Shown: piece after piece, positions 36,350 to 49,520 of the stretch
How the letters are laid out: each line of letters opens with the position of its first letter
Position numbering within the stretch: position 1 is the first letter of the stretch
DNA from: Eulemur rufifrons
Lineage: Eukaryota; Chordata; Mammalia; Primates; Lemuridae
Length of the DNA stretch: 64,000 nt
Assembly (NCBI RefSeq): GCF_041146395.1
Contig: NC_090986.1
Coordinates: 41,080,001-41,144,000 of the forward strand
Direction: 5' to 3'
The notes under the pieces: model-generated
Told to the model about the DNA's origin: nothing
Databases searched by the model: none
What the model saw: only the letters and a program-made list of their open reading frames with translations
Position numbers and translations under genes: made by a program

Positions 36350-36475
36350 ATTGGAAAGATTTTAGATATCTTCTACTTTCTCATTTTATAGATGGCAGAA
36401 TTGAGATTCAAAGAGGTTAAGTCACCTACTTTATTTGTGGACATATTAAGTTTGCTTCTACTCAGAAACCATTGC
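36350..36475 (-). mobile_element. MIR SINE fragment, antisense
   Basis: "ttttatagatggcagaattg" then "agattcaaagaggttaagtc" is antisense MIR. Confidence 0.7.
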
Positions 36476-37590
36476 AGAGAAAGCCGGTGCATTTAATCAC
36501 AAAGGAATAAGAGCTACAGTCTGGAGTGGAGAAAATTTTCTTAAAGCTTGACTTCCTTCTTTTTTTTTCCACACTTAGTTCAGTTTGGCTCTGTGCCAAA
36601 ACTGCTTCCCATTTTCATGAGCAAAGATATATTTTGCAGTTTATTTCTGTCCATTTACTCTGGCATGAGATGATTTGTTTTTAGCTAAACTACTGTATAA
36701 CCACACTGCTTTTATTGTATAGCTTTTGCAACAGTAGCTATAAATTTTGGGCAAATTTCTGTTGTCCTTTCAAAAATAATAATTGGCTTCTCTCAATTTA
36801 CAATGCATTCTATTTTTATCCTGATGAATTTTATCACCCATAACATATATGAAGCTTTGGGGAGAATGCAAAGATACTTTGCAGACCAATAAACCCTTTC
36901 ATTTGCCGTTTTATTTGTGATTATTGAACATGTGCAGCATAAATCTGTTTCTCTTAGGAGAGCCGTAATCCCCACTATTTTAATTTTAAAACTGATGATT
37001 TTCTCTTTCTTCAGTTCTACCTAGATTACTGTCTTCATGAATCTTCCTCTTCAAAAAAAAAAAAAAATACTGAAAAAAAAAATACTGGTGCTTAATATGA
37101 AGATTTTGTCCTGAACTCTAAAATGCTGTATATGGGACACTTTCCTATATGCTGGTGGCCAGATGGATTATGTAATCTTTTGTTAATAAATTAATTTTTA
37201 TATTTCACCTGCTCAGAAGGACCTATTCAAAAAGCAGACACAAGGTAACTCTGAATAGCCTGCTATTTCCTTTTTTTAAAACTTTTGCTTAACTTTTGCT
37301 AAGTTTGTTATCTTTTTTCAAGTTAAGTGTGCTTAGAATGGATACGAGAAGATTATTATGACTGTTATTTCTAATCTTGCACTAATCTTTGTGAGACAAA
37401 CATGATTTCTTAGCACCTTTTAATTTTGCTCTTATTCTGAAAAGATATGTTTCTATTTTTGCTTACTTCTTTAAAGATAACTAACTGGTATTTAAAGGGA
37501 TGCATCATTTGGAGCATGTGAAGATAGTAAAGACCTAAGGATATAATCTTCAGGATGAAACAGAAATAATATCAACCTAAATCACCATAA
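36476..37590. other. Unassigned, probably single-copy sequence
   Basis: Contains two A runs at 37053-37081 and otherwise no recognisable repeat or coding frame beyond a 60-codon minus frame. Confidence 0.4.
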
Positions 37591-37594
37591 TCCC

Positions 37595-37825
37595 TCATGC
37601 ATCTGTAGTGATTTATAGTTTTCAAGGCATTTTCAGTTATATCATTGTATTTGATCTTCACAATCACCCGTGGAGTAGACAGAAGAGAGATTGATACCTT
37701 TATTTTGCAAATTAAAAAAACTGAGACTCAAAATACAGCCCTCAACCAAAACCACACAATGAATGAAAGGCAGAGCTGTGCTTTGAAGTCAAATCTCTTA
37801 TTTTGACTCCTCCACTCTCAGGCTG
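37595..37825 (-). mobile_element. MIR-type SINE, antisense
   Basis: "tttatagttttcaaggcatt", "tgatcttcacaatcacccgt", "attttgcaaattaaaaaaac" and "ggcagagctgtgctttgaag" follow MIR3/MIR order. Confidence 0.8.
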
Positions 37826-37854
37826 CTTCTGTTTGCCCTGCACCTCACCTCACC

Positions 37855-38300
37855 ACCTTTCCAAGTTCATTTCTTAAATCATCTATAATTCATTCCAGTC
37901 CAGCCACTCTGACCTCTGCACTGCTCCTTGAGACACATCCCTACCTTGAGCACTTTATGGTGATTGTTCACCCAGATTCCCCGTGGCTACTTCCCTCCCT
38001 TCTTTCAGGATTTTTGTCCAAGTGTTACTCTTTGCTTACCACACTAATTGAATTTATAACTTACCCTGGACCCTAGCTCTCCCTACCCACCTTCCTTGCT
38101 TTCTTTTCTCTGTATCACTTACCATCGTCCTTTGATACTACACAACATTCTTACTTTGTTTGTTGCCCATCTTTCTCCCACTGGAATATGAATTCCATGA
38201 AGACAAAGATTTTTGTTTGTTTTAATTACCACTGTTTTCTCAGTATCTAGCATAGAGTAGGGACTCTAATGATACGTGTTGAATGAATGAATTATCTTTA
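37855..38300 (+). mobile_element. L2 LINE 3' end, sense
   Basis: "ccagccactctgacctctgc", "ctggaatatgaattccatga", "tctagcatagagtagggact" and "cgtgttgaatgaatgaatta" match the last 450 bases of sense L2. Confidence 0.87.
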
Positions 38301-40799
38301 TGCATTGTCATTATTGAATCTTCGCTATCTTAAGAGGTGTAAATGTCATTATGTTCTTACTGTAATTTTAACTGGTTTTTAAGAATTGACTCTATGTCAT
38401 TTGGCTTTGAAAAAGCTGCCACTTAGAAAAAATCAGCTCTATAAAGAGGTTATAAGTTGTACAAATAACTTTTAGGAGGACACCACATAATACAGAGATA
38501 AAATATAGATATTGAAATATAATACAGATTAAATCTACTATTTCGAAACTCCTCTAAAAAGCTGAGTTCTGCTCAAAAGAGTAGTTGCACTGAACTTTTG
38601 GGTCATTTTGATTTATTAGTTCTATAACTGAAATCTAAAATGTCTGTTAATGGTATGGGCTTCTGGTAAAAATTTAGTATGTTGCTCTGAAACTTTGGTA
38701 GAAACATTGATTTTTGAGCTGATACTCGGGGGGAAAAAAATCACAAAGTTATACTGAAGTGTATACTTTCAATTATGAAACAAGCAAACCTAGTTGAAAT
38801 TTTTTGCTTTCAGATTACAAATATCTTTGTTATCTGCAGCCAGTTTGCACACCGCTGCGCTGCAGTGATAACCTGCGCCATTAGAAGTCTATTTAAGTGA
38901 TAATTATCTCTCTGCAGCTGATATTGAAGAAGGTCACCTTGAAAACTAAATTTGAGGGAAAATAAATGTATTACCAAAATAAGCCTAGATCCTAAACACA
39001 AAGAGTCCTATATACAAATACCGTAATCTAGTTAGTAAATGTGTTTCTCACAGAAGCATGGATTAGCAATTCTGAAACTACTTTGTATGTACACTAGGAT
39101 GGAACAAATAAGTAAATATATTGTCAATACTGGCAGTCATGTTTCTTACTATCAGGGAAGGAGGTTACAAATTAGAAAAGGAAAAATGACCCAATGGTGC
39201 TGGATTGGAATGAGAGTTATGTATAAAAATAAACTCGAATTTCAATACTTATATAAATAGGTACAGAAATAAATACACAGGCGTAAGTATGCATGAGTTA
39301 GTAAACATACACATATTTCCTAGTTTTGTCCACTGAAATGGTTTAAAAGCAATGATACATACCCTAACAGCAATAAACATGTTTAGCTTACAGATCACGG
39401 TTTCCAAACACTATTCGCAAATGAAATCAGGACCCTTTAGAGAAGTGATAGATTCCAGGGCTGGGGCAGGGAAAGTATAAAAGATGAGCCCAGACACAGG
39501 AAGCGACCTGAAGGGGCTCCTAATGGCCAGAATAGAAAAATTGGGACAATGAAATAAATAATGATAACATTGTATTAAAACTCATAGAATAAAATAAATA
39601 TCCATGAATCCTTATTATATTTTAAAAATTGGATAAATAAATAAATTGGAGAGAGCATACATCTTTTCATTACTTCACATACAACCACTGCCACTTTCTC
39701 TCTTGAGGCAGCATGCAATACCTCAAGGTACTCTCATCCCCCAACATTTCCAAAAATTCTTCCATAGAATTCTGGAGAATGAGCAGAAAAATCCAGTGTA
39801 GCTCTGTCTGCAGGGTGCTGCCTTCTCTCCTTACACTAGCTCTGGTTCCCCTGTCGTACCAGGCCTTCCAGGGAACCACAGGCTGGTTTTAACCATATCT
39901 TTCAATACTACCCAAGCAGCATGAGTGGCACTTAGGGAGCCCACCCGTGATGTGGCCTGGATGGGACAAGTTAGAGAAAAGGATGGAAGGAAACTTAAAC
40001 TTTTATTGCTAACTATTCACATGTTGTCACTTTCCTTTGTGCTATTGTTTTTCTTCCAAGGCTGGAAAATTGCTTTAGTCTCCATTTGATTTTCTCTTAC
40101 GTTTCCCTGTATTCTCATCTTATCCACTGGCCAATAAAGAATGCTACTTTTTCATTGCCTCACTGCTCCTATGGCATAATCAAGAATTGCCCTTATTCAG
40201 TTGCCCCTGCCAAGGACCAAACTCTGCCACAACTTCAGATGCTCACAGAGGTACTCTCTATCCAGATCTTTTCCCAGGGAGCTGTCACTAGAAAGAACAG
40301 CATGTACCTCAGAGTGCATAACAGCAGGGGCACATAATCTACCAGAACAGACACAGAAAACAACTGTGTGGTGTCCCATCAAGTGGGTTAATGGTACAAA
40401 GACAGATGGCAGTGAACTGACTAATGAGCTTGAGGAGGTACCGAGAATGTGAGCTGCAGACCCAAGACTCCAGCAAGGCCAAAGGGCAGAAAGGGGTCTT
40501 TTTTGCTTGTGCTACAAAGAATGGCAAGCTGATCATTGGAAGCAAAAAATCACTGTTCTACAAGAATATAGATTTCAGTGAGCATCTGAATGGCTGGCAT
40601 TAACTCACCCCAGAGCAATAGCCAGCAATAACAGATTGTCCCATTAGCCAGCCAAGACTTCCAGCCAAAAATGAGAATCAGAGAGGCTCATTTCTCATAT
40701 TCTCTCTAATTGGACCGCATATTAAAAATACTTCAGCAAAAGTAAGAGGCTCATCTTTGAAGAACAATCATTGTTATTAATTTTCATTGCACCCGAGGC
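38301..40799. other. Unassigned, probably single-copy sequence
   Basis: 38830-38935 holds a small GC- and CpG-containing cluster with several CTGCAG motifs in AT-rich surroundings. 39300-39640 has the feel of an old 3' UTR-type repeat that I cannot name. Frames of 61-83 codons at 40086-40545 on both strands have no domain. Confidence 0.4.
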
Positions 40800-40950
40800 C
40801 CTGTCAAGCATTCTAAAATTCTTCTGTCATGGAAGAAAATGCTTTAGAACACTTTTCCTATTCCCTATGCAGGCTAAATGCGTTGCCTGAGGTTACAGAG
40901 CATGCCATATTTGGAAGCAGGATTAAAATGGCTTGATCCATTGCATTATG
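40800..40950 (-). mobile_element. Possible MIR SINE, antisense
   Basis: "tgcgttgcctgaggttacag" followed by "tggaagcaggattaaaatgg" resembles the antisense MIR core. Confidence 0.5.
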
Positions 40951-41981
40951 TTTAACATCAAGTCCATGATTTCCCAAGGAAAGAAGCATTGAGCTTATTC
41001 CAAAATTTAAGAATATAGCATTTTTACAGAGCTAGCCAAAGTTAGTGTAATATACCAAACAGCTACATTTTGCCTGTTCAAGAGTCATACTTTTCTAAGG
41101 TCCCTCATAAAACCACAAATCGAAAAATTTCAACTCATGCTGAAATTTAGTAATAAAATTCTAAAATGTTATGGTGTTTCACATTCCTGACAGCTGGCTC
41201 TTTTGCCTGTTACCTAACGTCTACCCGCCGGATGGGCACTGGGATGAATGTCACCCCACCCATCAGTCATGTCATAAGGCATCTGGTCTTCAAGAGTATA
41301 AAGGGATTTGGGTCTTCATTTTATGCTTCTTCAACCATGTTGTACACAGGTAGGCAGATGGTCTTTTATAGCAAAATGACCACATATCTATATGGTGTCT
41401 TCGGTTAGCAGATATTCTATTCCATGTTGCAGAATGAAAATCATAAAAACTGTCCCAGATGGATATTCTCATTCCTTTAAAATATGGTCTGATCAAAATT
41501 GCATTGCTTTGGACAAACTTCCAAATCAGAAAAGAGATATCATACAAATTTCAAACTGGTATAAAGTTAGATTGTGTTTCCAAGCATAAAAATGGCATTC
41601 CTACTCTGGTTATGTTTATGGCTTTATCAGACAAATATAGCTCCACAACATTGCACTGTTGGGTATAAAATGACTTATGTTCTACATGTTCCTTCAGAGT
41701 ACATGCTGTGTCTTGTTCTGCATTGAAAGCCCTGGCTCACCTAGTGAAAACATTTATTGACAAACACATATTTTGCTCAGTTTGTGTAAAATAAAAACTT
41801 ATAAATATGGTTGCATCAAGAAAAAAACAATATCTTCAAGAACATTACTTCTTAGCTTCTTTTGGGAAAACATTCTTTTATAATGCATTTTCAGACCATC
41901 TATTTTTACCAGGGGTCATTTCTTACATCCACCATTTTTTTTGGCGGGGGGACGATAGAATAATTTGGCACAGCCCTGGGT
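40951..41981. other. Unassigned, probably single-copy sequence
   Basis: No repeat recognised. Frames of 60-85 codons lie at 41166-41668 on both strands without a known domain. A short T run and G run at 41937-41951 precede the inverted repeat. Confidence 0.4.
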
Positions 41982-42242
41982 GATTCTTGGTCACAGCCTT
42001 CAGGTTCTTTATCTTTATCATTATAATCTTCCTCCCAGGATACTAATTATTTGTTAGAGGTAAAAGTTTACAGATTCTAGCTCTGACTCAAGACTTCACC
42101 AAAATATTCTGATATTCTATTCCTCGTAAATTATCTAATAAACATCAAAGTATGGTTCTCATCATCCAAAATGGCTGCCCTCATAAATTTATGCCTTTTC
42201 CCTAATCCTCATCCTGAAATACTTCAAAAATGACTGACATTT
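41982..42242 (+). repeat. Long inverted repeat A, left arm
   Basis: These 261 bases reappear inverted at 43089-43352. By direct comparison I count five substitutions, all transitions, and one 3-base indel, about 98 percent identity. The arm begins gattcttggtcacagcc and ends gactgacattt. It matches no repeat family I know and no terminal-repeat motif. Confidence 0.97.
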
Positions 42243-42319
42243 CTCTTTCCCTCTTAGATGATCAAATTTCAGGGAAGTCTTTATGTTGATAGTTATTATT
42301 TGCTATTATCTTTGTTTTT

Positions 42320-42535
42320 ATTATTACTATGTGAATGATTATGTGGCAGACAATAAACTAAACATTTTGGATATATTATTTAATAACAACACAAAAGTCC
42401 TAATATTCCAATTTTCTAAGTGAGAAAACTAAAATTTACACAGAATTGAAATGCTTTGAAAAGATAATAGGGTTAGTAAGAAGAAGTCAGAAAAGCCTAA
42501 CTCCAAAACCTCATGGGACACTATACTACCCTTCT
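42320..42535 (-). mobile_element. MIR-type SINE, antisense, in the spacer of inverted repeat A
   Basis: "tgtggcagacaataaactaa", "ttccaattttctaagtgaga" and "gaaaagcctaactccaaaac" follow antisense MIR3 order. Confidence 0.6.
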
Positions 42536-43088
42536 TTATCCTTTCTCCTGTAGATTCCTCATCCTGTTGTACCTGGCACCCTGGGTACTGTGCTCCAGAA
42601 AGCTGTTGGTCATCATCTTTGTGGTTTGTTTCCTCAGCTCCACCTCCTAACTCTGCCATGATTATGTCATTATCTGACTTTTCTGTCTCTAGGGCTGCAA
42701 TACTATACATTTGAGCAATTCTCTACCATTCTGATTTATCAGCACTAACCTTATTTCTGAGGCATAAGAAGAGGAACCCGCAATTTTACCTGTAGATTGA
42801 TTATAGTAGTGTGGTGTCCTGTATGAATGTTTCCTTGTGTCAATGATAATAAAAGAAGGATTTGAGAAAATCAAGATAGGCCAGAAAGCAAATGGGTTCC
42901 TTCACCACATTCTAGGAAGGATATTTCCTGGATGGACCCCAGTTCCTTGACTGCAAATGAGCCATTGCAGTGGTCTTTGGTCACTTGTTGTGACCACACC
43001 CACTGGAGAAAGAATGAACATACACAAACCTGTGAAATTAAAGGATTACATAAATTTCTCAACTCATAAATTAAATTAAATGATGATT
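42536..43088. other. Remainder of the spacer of inverted repeat A
   Basis: The whole spacer runs 42243-43088 (846 bases). Apart from the MIR it looks single-copy. Minus frames of 93, 61 and 63 codons occur and lack domains. Confidence 0.5.
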
Positions 43089-43352
43089 AAATGTCAATCA
43101 TCATTTTTGAAGTATTTCAGGATGAGGATTAGGGGAAAGGCATAAATTTATGAGGGCAGCCATTTTGGATGATGAGAACCATACTTTGATGTTTATTAGG
43201 TAATCTATGAGGAATAGAATATCAGAATATTTTGGTGAAGTCTTGAGTCAGAGCTAGAATCTGTAAACTTTTACCTCTAACAAATAATTAGTATCCTGGG
43301 AGGAAGATTATAATGATAAAGATAAAGAACCTGAAGGCTGTGACCAAGAATC
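43089..43352 (-). repeat. Long inverted repeat A, right arm
   Basis: Reverse complement of 41982-42242. Its inner edge carries a 3-base insertion that creates a perfect 9-base mini-palindrome, atgatgatt (43080-43088) with aatcatcat (43096-43104). Its outer edge runs into a short tandem duplication. Confidence 0.97.
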
Positions 43353-43387
43353 AGAAGAAATAGCATTTTACTCAGAAGAAATAGCAT
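43351..43387 (+). repeat. Short tandem duplication at the outer edge of the right arm
   Basis: The 16-mer tcagaagaaatagcat occurs at 43351-43366 and again at 43372-43387. Confidence 0.95.
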
Positions 43388-43392
43388 CTAAG

Positions 43393-43420
43393 TAGAAAAA
43401 AAAACAAAAAAAAAAAACTC
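43393..43420 (+). repeat. A-rich run
   Basis: About 27 bases, nearly all A with one C, 40 bases beyond the right arm. It could be the tail of a retroposed segment. Confidence 0.9.
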
Positions 43421-43453
43421 TCATCTTTGAGGAAACTCTGAATGTCAATCATC

Positions 43454-45329
43454 TCCTCCAATGAACAACAGCTCATGGAAATTAAAGAAGCTAGTTTCAG
43501 AAGATAGCTCAAAATTCATAATGAATTGCCTATATTCAATATATTTGCTGCAGCTAAAGGTGGCTGAAGTATCTTCCAGGTGGGTAATTATGGTTTAAAT
43601 ATTTCCCTGTACTAGAAAGGGTTCAGGCTTCTTTGGTCAATAGTCATAGATATTTTGAATCACCACTTACTTGGTCTTCAAGAAGTCCAAACTTTTCCAA
43701 GGATTACCTCCCCCCTTATCTGCATGTCCTCAGGGATGTTTACTTGTATCATTCTAATGTTGCCTAGTCTCCGTCCACAGGTCCTGATTGAAAGCCTTAA
43801 ATAATTAGTCTTTAAAGCCAAAGTAAAGATTCTTACCTTTGAAGTAACAAAACTTCTACTTCCCCTTTCTTTTTATGTCACTCCAATAGGTAAAGAGGAC
43901 ACTATCTCACACAGAATGCAAGTCCATGACTGTGGCTCTATAGTCCCTCTCTTTTGGCTAAAACCCTCACTGTGCTTCTGCTCCATTGTCCAACCATTGC
44001 TCTACTCATCTCAAGTCACTGTGTAATGCCACTTTCTGTGTCAAATGCTATGGTCTACCTTCAACCACCAAAGTTCCTTAGGAGTGAATTATTTTCTCTC
44101 CTCAATGCCAATGTCTTGGGCTTGCCATGATTTGCTGCCAGATCTTCAGTTTTCACATGGTTCTCAGTCATAAAGAAACACTTTCTTCTTCAAATGTTCA
44201 GCCTTGAAGAGGATCCTGCAGTAGAGAGATTTGAATGCCTATCAGCCAGGATCCTCTTTATCATGTCCATCAGGACATATGGCAGTCTGGGGTGCTGCAT
44301 CCGAAAGTGGTCAAGTGCAGCCCTGCACTACCCTTGGCATCCTTGTTTATTCTGGGCCACTCTATTACAATGCTTTGTACACTCATATGATTTTTCTCTC
44401 AAGAACTGTGTTGTGCCTCCTTGAAATATGAATTTTGAGGTGTGCTCCCAGTCCCTCAAGCATGGCTGGTATCTCCTACTCTGCCATGTTGGTAATGCCT
44501 TGTCTGTGTATTTCTAAACCCTAATTATCTACAAGGTACTAGTAAGCCAGGGAAAGGCGAGACTAGAGCCTTTCCTCCAAGAATACCTTGGGATTTAAAT
44601 GGCTTGTCTTCTTAGAGTAGAAAGAGGAACTCTAGGAGAGTGTGATAACTAACTTTATGTGTCTAAATTTCAGCCAAAATACCTGCCTTTACTTCTAGTA
44701 GTTGACAGTACCTAATGAGGACATTTTAATTCACAAATATTACTTTGAGACAGAAATGCCAGCAATAAGTAAAAAACCAAAACTTTTTATGATTGAGATT
44801 AGAGATACAATTTACCCAAGAAAAACATATATAGCAAGAGAGAGTACTTACAAAGATGGGTAGATATAATAACCCATATTCACGTATACACTCTTTTGCT
44901 TGGATTAATCTAAATTACTAGTATAACTCTATAAACTGTTGGTAAATGATTTGCTTAGGAGTAGAGCTGGAAAAAATCCACAAATGTTTCCTCATATTCC
45001 CTCTTCACCAATAACAAGAGAAAGCTGTGTTTTCCACTTTTCCTCAAAAGTGGAGTATTTAGTGTAATTTGCCCCATATATTAAAATTAATTATAATCTA
45101 CTTCTACCAATGGTATGCTGAGTATGTACACCAACCCTCTTGCAGAGTATAGCCAGAAATGCTATACAAAAAATATGCTTGAAAGCATCAGAGTATTAAG
45201 TCAGTGAAGACTATCTGGGTGAAGAAATAAACCCAGGTTGCTGTATCTGGCATTTGAAGCCAAATATTCACAGGAGTATCTGCCAACTCTAGAAGTGGGC
45301 TAAGAGTAAAGTTGTTAAATCCTCCTCCT
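43454..45329. other. Unassigned, probably single-copy sequence
   Basis: Frames of 76 and 66 codons at 44194-44431 on the plus strand show no domain. No repeat family was recognised. Confidence 0.4.
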
Positions 45330-46560
<1,231 letters not shown>

Positions 46561-46584
46561 AGAATATAATAAACAGATTTTTTC

Positions 46585-46690
46585 AGGCAGAAGGAGCATT
46601 GCAGAGATGTGAAGCTACAGCTAGAAGTATATCAGTTAGAAGACTATTACAAGATTTTCAGTGAGAGATGAGAAGGACCCATAGGGAGGA
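46585..46690 (-). mobile_element. Possible L2 fragment, antisense
   Basis: "agttagaagactattacaag" then "gtgagagatgagaagg" resembles an internal antisense L2 segment. Confidence 0.4.
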
Positions 46691-46732
46691 TCTATTTTGC
46701 TTTGAATCCTCTATTGAAAGAGTTACATACAT

Positions 46733-46733
<1 letters not shown>

Positions 46734-46767
<34 letters not shown>
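46734..46767 (+). repeat. (CA)n microsatellite
   Basis: Uninterrupted AC run of about 34 bases. Confidence 0.98.
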
Positions 46768-46770
<3 letters not shown>

Positions 46771-48705
46771 TACAGTACAGGAATACAAGATTGCAGCACT
46801 GATAGAGGAAAGCAGAAGCTCCCAAGAGTTAAGGTGTCCAATCACAAAAAATACCACAGGGTCTTTAGCCATGCCTTCAATAGTAACCGACAGTTGGCCC
46901 ATGAAAATTTCCCAATTTAATACACAGCATAACTCTGCAGGCACAGCCAGAACTTGCGGTTTGCAGAAGTATTAATAATTAGCTTGGCTCAAATCCCACT
47001 TTCAGAGTGCTAATTATGCATATTTCCACCATTCTATAGCAACAAGGGTTTTTACTTCTAGCTCACTGCTGAGCCCTACTTATTACCTGAAGAGCTGCTG
47101 GCCACCCAGGACATACAGAATATGATCCAAAATCCAAGAAGCAGAGCCAAAAGGCACCATTTGGGATACAATCCAAATCAGTGACACCATCTGCCTCTCC
47201 TTCTAATAATGTCATACCACCCACCTTGCTTCTTCAAAAAAATAAAAAAATATTTTTAAGGTCATTTAAAGATACAAACTGAATCTATCTTATTGCATTT
47301 ATACTTCTGCCATCTAGACAATTCCACCATTCATATTCCCCTGTGTCTTGCCATCACATAACAGAAAGACATGAATTTTGGCTAGAAATCAAAGTGATTT
47401 CCTAAAACCCACCACGAACTTCTTCTAGCTTTGCTTGTTTCTAACTCACTAGTCATTAATCCAACAAGACTTAAACTTTGGGTCACCTCCAACTTCAATT
47501 TCTTTCTCTGACTTCTACAATTTTGCTGTTCCTGACTTTTGCCTCTGCTGGTATCTTTGGGAACTGGTTTTCTGACCTCTTACCCTACCACCCTCCTTAT
47601 TACCTTGAGAAAAAAAATCATTCAACATAGCAGGGGCCAGGGGAAGCCCAGCCCAGCCCATTCCTGTTCAGTTTTAGCAGTCAAGAATAAAATTGTTGAA
47701 ACTTTTGAGGCAAATTATAATAATCTAAAAAAAGATTGGCTTTTAGTTTTTGGCTTACGGAAAATAGAAGAGTGGAAAATCACTTTTGGCTGCAGATATC
47801 AGGTTTCATTGAGTTAGCTGATGGAATGTGTCTGGAAGAATAGAGACTGTAATAGAGAAACAGCCAAGGAGAAGAGAATGACATGAGCCAAAGCTTTTCA
47901 GTAAGAGAATGACTTAAGCTCTGTACAGTGAAATGCAGAAGGATTTAGGAAGAAAAGTGGGAAAAGGAGGAAAGCAGCACACTTGGACTAGAGTAATGGT
48001 GCAACTCCAGTTGTTGGGTGACATTATAGACAAGACGTCAATAATTTTAGTAGTGAAAGTTATAGCTGAATTCAAAATAAAAATAAATTGCTGTTAAGAA
48101 TAAGACTATTCAACAACATTGCACATTTCAGCCAGGTCATTAACACTATTGGGATAAAGGTATTAATTTGTTTTTAATTCTTAAAGGATCCTTGAAAAGG
48201 TGAACTGTGAGCTTTGGCATAAGTGCTTGACTGAATGTTTTAATATGGGAATAAGGAAGTTGCTATAATTGGCTAAAGAACATTCTATTTCACAGGAACA
48301 TGTATGCATAAAGACAAATGAAGGCAAAACGCAGAATGAACCTCCAGGTGTGGTAAATGTTAAAGAAGACAATATAAGACTTGGGTACAAGAGGTTCCAC
48401 TGCCAAAGAAGATGGTATAAAAGATTATCCAAGAAGAAGATTTTGAGAAATATGCCACATCAATAATATGTACAGCATGATCACTGAAAGTCTACAATTT
48501 AACGTGGCCTGTAAATTTGGGTACCTTGAGTTTAAATGTAAATATAACTATTCCAAATATAAAATTTCAGTATAAATATAAAATAATTGAGTTCAGAAGA
48601 GTATGAATGGCAGGTTAATATTTATTAAATGATTGACTCAGTATATCATGTCCATTGTCATTTGTTCTAAGATCTTTCTCTTAGATCAAGCTAAACAAGA
48701 TGATT
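46768..48705. other. Unassigned, probably single-copy sequence
   Basis: 47820-48060 is faintly like antisense L2, but I would not call it. A 92-codon plus frame at 47539-47817 and 83- and 65-codon frames at 48181-48466 have no domain. Confidence 0.4.
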
Positions 48706-48707
48706 AT

Positions 48708-48930
48708 ATTGATATGAAGGGAGCTACCCTTCATGGAGCACTTACCACCAGGCACAATGCATATGATTTTTTCATATGCATTATTTCATTTATTCCTGAC
48801 AACAAAATCATGAGATCTCCATTTTACAATGAAGAAAATGAGGCACAGAGAAGTAAAGTTAGACATAAAGCAAAGAATAAAACAAGAATTACTCCAAAAT
48901 CTGGCTGCTATGCTTGTCACCATATTGCTC
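48708..48930 (-). mobile_element. MIR-type SINE, antisense
   Basis: "catggagcacttaccaccag", "cattttacaatgaagaaaat" and "gaggcacagagaagtaaagt" follow antisense MIR/MIR3. Confidence 0.87.
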
Positions 48931-49344
48931 GCATTATATTGATTTTCAGTTTTCTGTGACATTAGTATAATACAACAGTGAGAATAGCAAGAATGGGACC
49001 AAAGCATAAGGAAAGAGTGTTAATCAGGATTAGATTTGATTCATGTAACAGAGAATCTAAAACAATGATTTTCTTTAAGAGACAAATTTATTTCTTTTTT
49101 TTACTTTTTCCCAATTTTGTCAGATTTCACTTTATTTTTGAGTGGTAATGACATTCAAATGGTTCAAAAATCAACGTGATATAATATGGCTTTCATGCAG
49201 AAGTCCTGTTTCTACTCCTCTTTTTCTTCTCTATGCCTAGTTTATCTTAATGCAAACGTATGGAAATATAAATACTTACATTTGTTTACCTCTTTTGATA
49301 CTGTTTCACTGTATTTTTTTTTTTTCTTTTTTCCTCAATAGAAA
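48931..49344. other. Unassigned, T-rich sequence
   Basis: 49100-49330 has the look of an antisense LINE tail, but no landmark is firm. T runs lie at 49096-49103 and 49314-49324. Confidence 0.35.
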
Positions 49345-49520
49345 TCAAGCAGGTGGGAGGGTAGTGGAGGCGATGGGTAAATCCACACCTAACGGGTACA
49401 ATGCATGCTATCTGAGTGAAGGGCACATTTATAAATTTGACTCAAACTGTACAAAAACAAATTATGCAATCAAAATGTGTATAACCCCTTAATATTCTGA
49501 AATTTTTTTAAAAAAGAACA
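49345..49520 (+). mobile_element. L1 3' UTR terminus, lemur-type, sense
   Basis: "aagcaggtgggagggtagtg" and "cacacctaacgggtacaatg" parallel 3041-3100 of the lemur-type L1 in this window, ending "aatattctgaaatttttt" and an A-rich tail. This is a severely 5'-truncated copy. Confidence 0.82.

Noticed and set aside
44194..44431. Candidate exon or pseudogene with two overlapping frames
   Set aside because: The two frames overlap out of phase, there is no splice consensus pair I could defend, and no family resemblance was found.
48633..48959. 108-codon plus-strand frame
   Set aside because: Most of it overlaps an antisense MIR, so the peptide is a chance product.
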